From Prevotella sp. (lineage in GTDB: Bacteria > Bacteroidota > Bacteroidia > Bacteroidales > Bacteroidaceae), in the NCBI GenBank assembly GCA_017402445.1, contig JAFPME010000028.1:1-40075 (forward strand): DNA of 40,075 nt, in the 5' to 3' direction. Under the pieces are notes generated by a model, which saw only the letters and a program-made list of their open reading frames with translations, made no database searches and was not told the DNA's origin. Of the stretch, positions 34,331 to 40,075 are shown one piece after another. Within the stretch, counting starts at the first letter, position 1; every line of letters begins with the position of its first letter. The position numbers and the translations under genes are program-made.

Positions 34331-35365
34331 CTACCTGACAACGAACTTCCGGCCGTCGCGGACATAAACACCCTTTGGCAGCGGACGGGCGTCGACGCGC
34401 TGACCGCTGAGCGTGTAGACGGTGGCTCGCACTCCCCACTCGGAGGCTTGGGGGGACTCTTCGCTTTCTACCAGCCGGATGCCGTCGGTCTCTTGTCCGT
34501 AGTGATTGTAGCTGAAGGCAACGTTGGTCTTGCTTCCCCACACGTACTGTTCCAGCCCCGGATAGTCAATATACGGGTTTCGGTTCTTCTGAATGGCCCA
34601 CACCGCTTCGTTGCGGTTGAGCTCTTTCTCACTGACAGGGTCGTCGGCCGACCATCGCATCAGCATCTCTACAGCCCACGGGCTCAGTGCGGGGTACACG
34701 TTGCGCGCCAGCATGGTGCTGTTCCAGCTGGAGACACTCTTGCGATTGCCCTGCGCGTCAACGTAGTTCTCGTAGCAGGTGACCATGTAGAAGTAAGCAC
34801 GCGCGAAGTCGCCCTTGTATTCGTCGGCAGGTTCGAACACGATGCCGTCGTAGCCAAGCCCGGCCCTGGCCGGTCCCATCTTCGAGAAGCCCTCGGCCGA
34901 GGTGAAGGTGGGAGCATCGGTCTCGCCGAAGGGCTCGCTGCCGCGCTTGCTGTTCAGCCAGCTGTCGGTGGGACAGACATGGTGGAGGTCGGTGTACATG
35001 GGATAGTCGCGGTTGAACCAGCTGCTGGGCATGGAGTGCTCGCGGTTGTAGTTGTCGCCTTCCTTGCGCGCCGAGCCGGTGTTCTGGTCCACGCCCGGAG
35101 TGTAGTTGGTGATGGCGGAGTACATGTCCCATATCTTGCCGTCAGCACGGAGGTCGGTGCTCTTGAAGTCTTCCCACAAGTCTCTGTAGCTGCGCGTCAC
35201 GTGTGGGAGCACCACCAGGCCGAGTGCCGTCTTCAGTTCGGCGCCGCTGCGGCCGTCGGCCGGTTGGTAGTAGTCGCCCGTCTGGTGGGGTCCCTGCGCC
35301 CAAAGCGTCGCGCTGAGGGTCAGCAAGGCTGTGATGATGGCCTGTCGTCTGTTCCTTTGTTTCAT
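34331..35365 (-). CDS. Secreted endonuclease I family nuclease
   Basis: This 344-residue exported nuclease has a signal peptide (MKQRNRRQAIITALLTLSAT to about LWAQ) and the endonuclease I core with NREHSMPSSWF and DLHHVCPTD. The C-terminal 50 residues (VYTLSGQRVDARPLPKGVYV and following) look like a type IX secretion sorting domain, suggesting export to the cell surface or medium. ATG 35365 is chosen because the upstream ATG at 35389 falls inside the promoter. It probably degrades extracellular DNA for nutrients. Confidence 0.9.
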   Translation of the reverse strand: MKQRNRRQAIITALLTLSATLWAQGPHQTGDYYQPADGRSGAELKTALGLVVLPHVTRSYRDLWEDFKSTDLRADGKIWDMYSAITNYTPGVDQNTGSARKEGDNYNREHSMPSSWFNRDYPMYTDLHHVCPTDSWLNSKRGSEPFGETDAPTFTSAEGFSKMGPARAGLGYDGIVFEPADEYKGDFARAYFYMVTCYENYVDAQGNRKSVSSWNSTMLARNVYPALSPWAVEMLMRWSADDPVSEKELNRNEAVWAIQKNRNPYIDYPGLEQYVWGSKTNVAFSYNHYGQETDGIRLVESEESPQASEWGVRATVYTLSGQRVDARPLPKGVYVRDGRKFVVR

Positions 35366-35386
35366 GGTTAATGGTTTTTTCGTCAG

Positions 35387-35417
35387 CAAAGTTACGATTA
35401 AACGAGCAAACTACAAA
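35387..35417 (-). promoter_or_regulatory. Promoter of the endonuclease I gene
   Basis: On the minus strand, TTTG (35417-35414) and TAACTTTG (35394-35387) are exactly 19 bases apart. Confidence 0.8.
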
Positions 35418-35625
35418 AAGTACTGACCAAAAAAAGAACACAGCGTGGCAGCTGCGTCGCTTTTTTAAACGACGCCTGCACTCCCGTCTACTCTCCAAGT
35501 CCTAATTTTCTTCAAGATTTTTTTCCAAAAAAAACTGCACGGATTTTTTTCAATTCTGGAGAGACGAAAGCTCTTGAAACGCGAAAAAATCCTGTCAAAA
35601 ACGCGAGAAAAATGGTTCGGTTTTT

Positions 35626-35820
35626 CAGAATGAGCCGTTTTGCATCGCAAAATGGCTCGTTTTGCTCGTCAGAATGGCTCATTCTGCGCGACAAAAAGGC
35701 CCGTTTTGAAGTGTAAAATGAGCCATTTTAGAAGCCGAAAAAATGTAAAGAAAACACAAGTCGTTCGTTTCCAGCCGTTTGCAACATTCGCGAGAATCGC
35801 GCGTACGCGTCCGTCGGACA
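35626..35820. repeat. Palindrome array copy B: five 17-bp palindromes, 22-bp period
   Basis: Units start at 35626, 35648, 35670, 35692 and 35714, again exactly 22 bp apart with 5-bp spacers (the first spacer, CATCG, is the same as in copy A). A weak extra unit may lie near 35608. The tail again has AAAAAATGTAAAGAAAACAC and, further on, GTACGCGTCCG. Apart from the endonuclease promoter and the terminator at 35946, the gap 35366-36002 holds nothing else that I can support. Confidence 0.85.
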
Positions 35821-35945
35821 AAAAATTCAGAACGATGGCACTCACAGAGCGCAAAAACGACTTTTTTGTCCTGATATTTCAGAAAGCGAGATGCGAACGA
35901 CGCGATGCCCGTTACACCCGTTCGGGTCGTCACATCGCAGACGAA

Positions 35946-35977
35946 AAGAGGCACTGCAGATGTCCGCAGTGCCTCTT
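35946..35977 (-). terminator. Terminator after the DUF3332 gene
   Basis: AAGAGGCACTGC (35946-35957) and GCAGTGCCTCTT (35966-35977) form a 12-bp stem. Read on the minus strand it ends in TTTT, 26 bases beyond the DUF3332 stop. Confidence 0.75.
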
Positions 35978-36002
35978 CTCGTTGATTCTTTCCACAGCTT
36001 TT

Positions 36003-36554
36003 TTATCTCATGGCGAAGAAATTGCCGTTGCTGACAGCCATGCGAACCTGATAGACACCGGCCTCGTCGGGGGTGACGGTGATCTGATTGCCGTCGGTGA
36101 GCGTGGTCAGCGTGCCGTCTTCGTTGTAGCGGAAAAGCTGCTGTGTGGTGCCGTTCTGCTCGAGCGACCAGATGTTGGTCTTCTTGTCGTAGCGGAAATA
36201 GCTTGTCTGACCGTTCGGGGCCTTGATTTCGTAGCCGTTCTTCAGCGTGGTGACGGCATAGAGCAGGCCGTCGCCGCCGAGGATGTTCTGCGTCTTGCCC
36301 ACTTTGGATGCCACGGGATTGTCGCCAGTCCAGAACTCAACGGTGTTCAGTACGAGCCAGTCGGCTGCCATGGTGAGCGATCCGGCTATCGGCATGAGGA
36401 TGAAGCCGACAATAGCGTTGACAAACTTGTTGTCTGTCATGGTGCGCTGCCACTCGGCATACTTGTTGAAAAGGCTGAAAGAGCCGATACACGAACTGCA
36501 GGCCACGCTGCCCAGAAGCAGGAAGGCCACCACTTTCACATTGAATTTTCTCAT
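36003..36554 (-). CDS. DUF3332 family lipoprotein-like protein
   Basis: This 183-residue protein has a signal sequence with Cys at residues 19 and 22 (VACSSCIGSFSLFNK), a form usual for DUF3332, and may be lipid-anchored. Residues 45-70 are hydrophobic (FVNAIVGFILMPIAGSLTMA), and the C-terminal half is a small beta domain (FRYDKKTNIWSLEQNG). Function unknown. It stands alone between the DUF-less envelope gene at 36678 and the terminator at 35946. Confidence 0.8.
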   Translation of the reverse strand: MRKFNVKVVAFLLLGSVACSSCIGSFSLFNKYAEWQRTMTDNKFVNAIVGFILMPIAGSLTMAADWLVLNTVEFWTGDNPVASKVGKTQNILGGDGLLYAVTTLKNGYEIKAPNGQTSYFRYDKKTNIWSLEQNGTTQQLFRYNEDGTLTTLTDGNQITVTPDEAGVYQVRMAVSNGNFFAMR

Positions 36555-36677
36555 AACCTTATTGTTTTAATTGTAATACAATTGCGCCTCAAAGACACTG
36601 TTTATTTCAAACATACGGCAAGGAAAGGTAAAAAAACTGCCTCTTGCCGACAGGGGAACAGGCTGGCGGAACAGCGA

Positions 36678-37196
36678 TTAAAATCCGATGCTGATGACAA
36701 ACGCCTTGTAGTTGGGCATCACGTCGTCGCGCGAATTCATGTAGCGGAAGCCCAGTCCGACGAAATGATTGCGGCTACGCATGCGAAAACCGCCATAATA
36801 GGACGTGTTCTTGTAGTCGCGGCCCACGCTGGTGGTGACGTTGCCCGTGAACTCAAACCTGATCTGATCAATATTTCCCTTTTTGTCTTTGTCATCCCAC
36901 TGCAAGAGAACGACGCCCAGGCCGCCACCGATGTTCGATGTGTTGCCGTAGGTTTTCGATCCCTCGTGCTTGTAGAGCATCAGGCTGCTTTCATAACGGA
37001 AGTATGGGTACACACGGTCGAAGAGGCAATAGCCCACATCGATGGCTCCGTTGGCCTGCTGTAGGCCGTGATAGCGTGTTCCTGCGCTCACTTCGAGGTC
37101 GAGGATGAGATCATCGATGGTTGTCTTTTCCTGTGCGGAAGCTGAGCCGACGGCCAGCAACAGTACGGCCAGCAGAGTAGTAATTCTTGATTTCAT
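36678..37196 (-). CDS. Putative outer-membrane beta-barrel protein
   Basis: This 172-residue protein has a signal peptide (MKSRITTLLAVLLLAVGSASA) and a beta-rich body with regular Gly/aromatic alternation, ending FVISIGF, as expected of a small barrel. The frame opens upstream to 37340, but those residues are low-complexity and cover the -7 element TACTTTTG (minus strand, 37231-37224). No family assigned. Confidence 0.75.
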   Translation of the reverse strand: MKSRITTLLAVLLLAVGSASAQEKTTIDDLILDLEVSAGTRYHGLQQANGAIDVGYCLFDRVYPYFRYESSLMLYKHEGSKTYGNTSNIGGGLGVVLLQWDDKDKKGNIDQIRFEFTGNVTTSVGRDYKNTSYYGGFRMRSRNHFVGLGFRYMNSRDDVMPNYKAFVISIGF

Positions 37197-37361
37197 TGTC
37201 TTACGGTTTAAAATTATTTGGCACAAAAGTAATAATAAATTCTTGAATAAGAACAAAAAAAGTAAAAAAATCTTTTTTTCGGTACGTTCAGAAGCGGAAG
37301 TCGCAGCTACGACGCACACGACCTGGCCGTAGACGGTCATTTTCGAGCGGACAGCCGTTGC

Positions 37362-37814
37362 TTACAGAGTGAGAATCTGCGAAGCGTGCTCCTTGGTCTT
37401 GATCTGACGGCCGGAAAGAATCTGCTCGATGATGCCTTCTTCGTTGATGACGAAGGTGGTGCGGATGGTGCCCATCGTCTTGCGGCCATACATGTTCTTC
37501 TCGCCCCAGGCGCCCATGGCCTCCATGAGTGTGCGGTCCACGTCGGCTATCAGGGGGAAAGGCAGCTCGTGCTTCTCCTTGAACTTCTGGTGCGATTCGG
37601 CCGTGTCCTTGCTCACGCCCACCACCTCGTAGCCCGCTCCCTGCAGCTCGGCGAAGTGGTCGCGCAGGCTGCAGGCCTCCGACGTGCATCCGCTGGTGTT
37701 GTCCTTCGGGTAGAAATAGAGCACGAGCTTTCGCCCGCGATAGTCACTCAGACGGATTTCCCGTCCCTGTTCGTCCTTGCCCAGAATCTCGGGCGCCTTG
37801 TCTCCAATGTTCAT
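37362..37814 (-). CDS. bcp: Thioredoxin-dependent thiol peroxidase (BCP/PrxQ)
   Basis: This 150-residue peroxiredoxin reduces peroxides. The peroxidatic C43 and resolving C48 lie in TSGCTSEACSL, the C-x4-C pattern of the alpha-type BCP subgroup. ATG 37814 gives the standard N-terminus MNIGDKAPEI. A -7 element (TATCTTTG, minus strand 37871-37864) lies upstream. It is divergent from the formate/nitrite-family gene. Confidence 0.95.
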   Translation of the reverse strand: MNIGDKAPEILGKDEQGREIRLSDYRGRKLVLYFYPKDNTSGCTSEACSLRDHFAELQGAGYEVVGVSKDTAESHQKFKEKHELPFPLIADVDRTLMEAMGAWGEKNMYGRKTMGTIRTTFVINEEGIIEQILSGRQIKTKEHASQILTL

Positions 37815-38004
37815 GATTGCTGATCTATTTTTGATTGTTCTTGTTACAAACACTTAATTGTTGCAAAGATAAAGAATTATTCTGGTTTACAGACGCTCCT
37901 TTGCAACTTTTTTCTTATTTTTGCAACAACATGTGACACATGTCGCACACGCGATGTGGTCGCACTTGGGCTTGTTGCAGATTAAAGGAAAAAGAATAAT
38001 CATC

Positions 38005-38643
38005 ATGAAGGGAACGGAATTGCTGAGAGAGGTGTTTCCGCCGGCCATACTGGCGGGAGTATGTATATCCATCGGATGCGTAGTGAACCTGAGAGTGGGC
38101 GGCGTGGCCGGTGCCGTGCTGTTTGCCTTCGGACTGACCACCGTGGTCTACTACGGACTGAAGCTCTACACGGGTACGGCGGGCTTCATTCGCCGACGGG
38201 GCGACTGGTCGATGCTCGCCGTGGTGCTGCTGGGCAACATCGTGGGCTGCCTGCTGACGGCATGGATGATTGCCTACGCGCAGCCCGACTGCGTGGAACC
38301 GGCATCGAAGATACTGGCCGGAAGGCTGGACAAGGGTCCGTGGGCCTGCTTCCTGCTGGCTATCGGCTGCGGATTCATCATGACCACGGCCGTGGAGTTC
38401 GCCCGAAAGGGGAAGATGCTGACGCTGCTGCTCGGCGTCCCCGTGTTCATACTCTGCGGATTCGCCCACAGCATCGCCGATGCTTTCTACTTCCTGGTGT
38501 CGCCGACGGCGCAACTGCTACGGACAGAGGTGCTCATCGTCTACATCAGCGAAGTGCTGGGCAACTTCGTGGGCTGCAACCTCTATCGCTGGACGCTCTT
38601 CGCAGGCAAGCTGGGCTCATCGTCAACATCGGGCTCCCACTGA
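38005..38643 (+). CDS. Formate/nitrite transporter family protein
   Basis: This 212-residue inner-membrane protein has about six hydrophobic segments and FNT-type features (ILAGVCISIGCVVNLRVGG, LYTGTAGFI, ILCGFAHSIADAFYF, LGNFVGCNL). It probably passes formate, nitrite or a similar small anion; specificity is not decidable. ATG 38005 is chosen, since the residues encoded from 37921 lack family features and a -7-like TATTTTTG lies at 37916-37923. Its 3' end overlaps the convergent MGMT gene by 61 bases. Confidence 0.85.
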   Translation: MKGTELLREVFPPAILAGVCISIGCVVNLRVGGVAGAVLFAFGLTTVVYYGLKLYTGTAGFIRRRGDWSMLAVVLLGNIVGCLLTAWMIAYAQPDCVEPASKILAGRLDKGPWACFLLAIGCGFIMTTAVEFARKGKMLTLLLGVPVFILCGFAHSIADAFYFLVSPTAQLLRTEVLIVYISEVLGNFVGCNLYRWTLFAGKLGSSSTSGSH

Positions 38644-38957
38644 AAACGCGGCATGTCGACGTGCCCGTTGGACTTGAAGACAACTCCTTCTTCCTCTAAC
38701 AACAAGCGCTGACGGCCCCAACCCGGAGCGGTGCGACCCACCTTGTTCACCACGCGATGGCAAGGCAGACGGTCGGCACCGGGCGAATAGCGCAGCACAC
38801 GGCCCACCATGCGCGAATGGCTGGGCCATCCGGCCCACGCGGCGATGATGCCGTAGGTCGTCACGCGCCCACGGGGAATCTGCGCCACGATGTTCAGCAC
38901 GTCGTCGCTGAACGTCCGGGCCTGTTCGGCGGTCATCTTGTCGGGATAGTCTTTCAT
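38583..38957 (-). CDS. Alkyltransferase-like protein with active cysteine (MGMT family)
   Basis: This 124-residue protein matches the DNA-binding and active-site domain of O6-alkylguanine-DNA alkyltransferase: IPRGRVTTYGIIA, SRMVGRVLR and LPCHRVVNKVG. The alkyl-accepting cysteine is present (PCHRV), unlike ATL proteins, which have PWHRV. The usual N-terminal domain is missing. ATG 38957 or 38936 may be the start. It lies 80 bases downstream of the AlkD-like gene on the same strand, an apparent alkylation-repair pair, and overlaps the tail of the FNT gene. Confidence 0.85.
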   Translation of the reverse strand: MKDYPDKMTAEQARTFSDDVLNIVAQIPRGRVTTYGIIAAWAGWPSHSRMVGRVLRYSPGADRLPCHRVVNKVGRTAPGWGRQRLLLEEEGVVFKSNGHVDMPRFQWEPDVDDEPSLPAKSVQR

Positions 38958-39037
38958 CTCCTTAGGGTATCTCCTGTTTTGAGATGCTGCTCCATGTTTT
39001 TGATTCTTTCCAATTGATCCATATCCGTGTCGTTTTG

Positions 39038-39796
39038 TCAAGATGAAACGTTCATCCAATAGCTGCGTTCCTCGTCGGTCATTTTCTCAATGGCATAGCG
39101 CAGGGACGTGCGTGCCATCTCGTGGGCATGCTGGCGCAGGAAGTCACGAAGCAAATCCACGCTCACACGCTTTCCCACTTCACGAAGCATCCATCCCACT
39201 GCTTTGTGCATCAAGTCGTGGGGATGGTGCAGGTGGATCTCTGCATAGCGGAGGCACCAGGAGGGATCGCCCATCTGTGTGGTTTTCCATGTGCATACCA
39301 TGCTCATCCGTTGTCGCCATAGGTTCTCACTATAGGCAAGTGCATCGACAATGACCTGTTTGTCTCCCAAATGAGTGGGGAGCATCAGCCAATAGCCTAA
39401 GATCTTGGGTGCCGACATATCCACAAGATCCCAGTTGTTGGCCCGCTCGGCATGATCGAGATAGAGCATCGTGATCTCATCACGTTGACGTATGGCATGC
39501 TCATCGTTGATCCATCGCTTTGCTGCCAGTTTCTCGAACTTCGATACCATTATCAGCAGGCCGCATAACCTGACTTCGTGCCACCGGCTCTCCAATAAGG
39601 CAGGAATCTCATCAAGGGGCAGATCCTTAGCCGCCATCTTCACCACCTCGCGTGTCTGCGGCACCTTGAGCCCGATAAACTCATCGCCCTCACCATACTC
39701 TCCAGGACCCGTCTTGAAGAATCGCATCAGCACCTGCCGCTGCTTCTCATCGTGCAACGACTCCATATACTGGATGATATCTTTCGCTGTCATCAT
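39038..39796 (-). CDS. AlkD-like DNA alkylation repair protein
   Basis: This 252-residue HEAT-repeat DNA glycosylase removes bulky or cationic alkylated bases. The key W-x3-D pair is present (NNWDLVD), as is the downstream KAVGWMLREVGK segment, which corresponds to the second essential tryptophan of Bacillus AlkD. It is cytoplasmic. It is first in a likely two-gene unit with the MGMT-family protein, which would cover alkyl damage at both N and O positions. Confidence 0.92.
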   Translation of the reverse strand: MMTAKDIIQYMESLHDEKQRQVLMRFFKTGPGEYGEGDEFIGLKVPQTREVVKMAAKDLPLDEIPALLESRWHEVRLCGLLIMVSKFEKLAAKRWINDEHAIRQRDEITMLYLDHAERANNWDLVDMSAPKILGYWLMLPTHLGDKQVIVDALAYSENLWRQRMSMVCTWKTTQMGDPSWCLRYAEIHLHHPHDLMHKAVGWMLREVGKRVSVDLLRDFLRQHAHEMARTSLRYAIEKMTDEERSYWMNVSS

Positions 39797-39910
39797 CTAC
39801 CATTGTTGGTTAGTTGCCACAAATTTAGATAAAATATCCGAATTATAAGCCAGTTGGGCAAAGAAAAAGCATTTTTTTATATTACTGTCCGCTAAACCAT
39901 AATCCGCATA

Positions 39911-39946
39911 GCCCAACTTCTTGACCGTCAGAAGTTGGGCGTTTTT
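39911..39946 (-). terminator. Hairpin after the partial gene at the window end
   Basis: GCCCAACTTCT (39911-39921) and AGAAGTTGGGC (39930-39940) form a perfect 11-bp stem followed by GTTTTT on the plus strand. It lies just downstream of the minus-strand stop at 39967 and may work in either direction. Confidence 0.75.
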
Positions 39947-39966
39947 ACATTCATGCACAAGCCCCC

Positions 39967-40075
39967 TCAGTCTTTCCCTTCATCCTTTGGAGGTGCTTCA
40001 GATGCTTCGGCCAGCATGTTTTTCAGGTCGGCATCTGGCTGATTGAAGAAAGTATGCAGGTTCAGATAGTACATA
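39967..40075 (-). CDS. Hypothetical protein, C-terminal fragment
   Basis: A minus-strand frame enters at the window edge and ends at TGA 39967-39969. The visible 35 residues start with MYYLNLHTFFNQPDADLKNM and end in a charged tail (APPKDEGKD). The ATG at 40074 may be internal. The family cannot be told. Confidence 0.5.
   Translation of the reverse strand, partial: MYYLNLHTFFNQPDADLKNMLAEASEAPPKDEGKD

Noticed and set aside
35640-37064. 474-codon plus-strand frame
   Set aside because: It starts in palindrome array B, runs through a terminator and lies opposite two well-supported minus-strand genes.

Overview
The window looks like a chromosome segment from a Bacteroidales bacterium, most likely Prevotella or a close relative. 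Three things point there. Promoters repeatedly match the Bacteroidetes pattern TTTG-N19/20-TAnnTTTG (before ruvB, coaD, the esterase, the acetyltransferase and endonuclease I). Several families are typical of the phylum (DUF3853, DUF3943, DUF4421, DUF3332, TlpA-like proteins with an N-terminal DUF4369-type domain, corrinoid-linked URO-D proteins). The repeat at 11854-12045 and 35626-35820 is one I recall, from memory only, as producing spurious short proteins in Prevotella annotations.

Layout. (1) 1-3625 is the end of an integrated element: a four-gene plus-strand operon with two metallophosphoesterases, a frameshifted orphan HipB-like regulator, and 11-bp-phased direct repeats. It stops at a 3' tRNA fragment (3626-3667), the probable attachment site. 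(2) 3673-5241 is decayed mobile DNA: a second set of phased repeats, two strong hairpins and a doubly broken DUF3853 gene. (3) 5242-11703 is a nucleic-acid maintenance cluster: an exonuclease/RecQ/UvrD fusion, a YgjP-like metallopeptidase, a MutT-type Nudix hydrolase and a Vsr endonuclease. (4) 11704-15741 holds the first palindrome array, a two-domain secreted esterase, and a REP-associated tyrosine transposase (RAYT) bracketed by 33-bp repeats and fused to a truncated Nudix pseudogene. (5) 15762-25719 is mainly cell-envelope genes (DUF3943 and DUF4421 proteins, patatin with a predicted barrel, TlpA-like thiol protein) plus a two-gene corrinoid methyltransferase/reactivation pair. (6) 25999-35365 is core housekeeping: ruvB, coaD-ybeY, an S41 processing protease, parE with a GNAT-like gene, and endonuclease I. 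A frameshifted DUF559 nuclease lies between inverted copies of a GC-rich repeat. (7) 35366-40075 carries the second palindrome array, small envelope proteins, bcp, a formate/nitrite-family channel and an alkylation-repair pair (AlkD-like plus MGMT-like).

The most unusual content is the set of three palindromic repeat families. Family 1 is five 17-bp palindromes at an exact 22-bp period, present twice. Family 2 is a GC-rich hairpin found in frame inside vsr, in frame inside the signal peptide of the S41 protease, and at the parE stop codon; the last two copies face each other across a DUF559 gene. Family 3 is a 33-bp repeat with a small hairpin, found at both ends of the RAYT gene. Since RAYTs are known to move palindromic repeats, and Vsr and DUF559 are related nuclease folds, these could be parts of repeat-dispersal systems. 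That link is inference.
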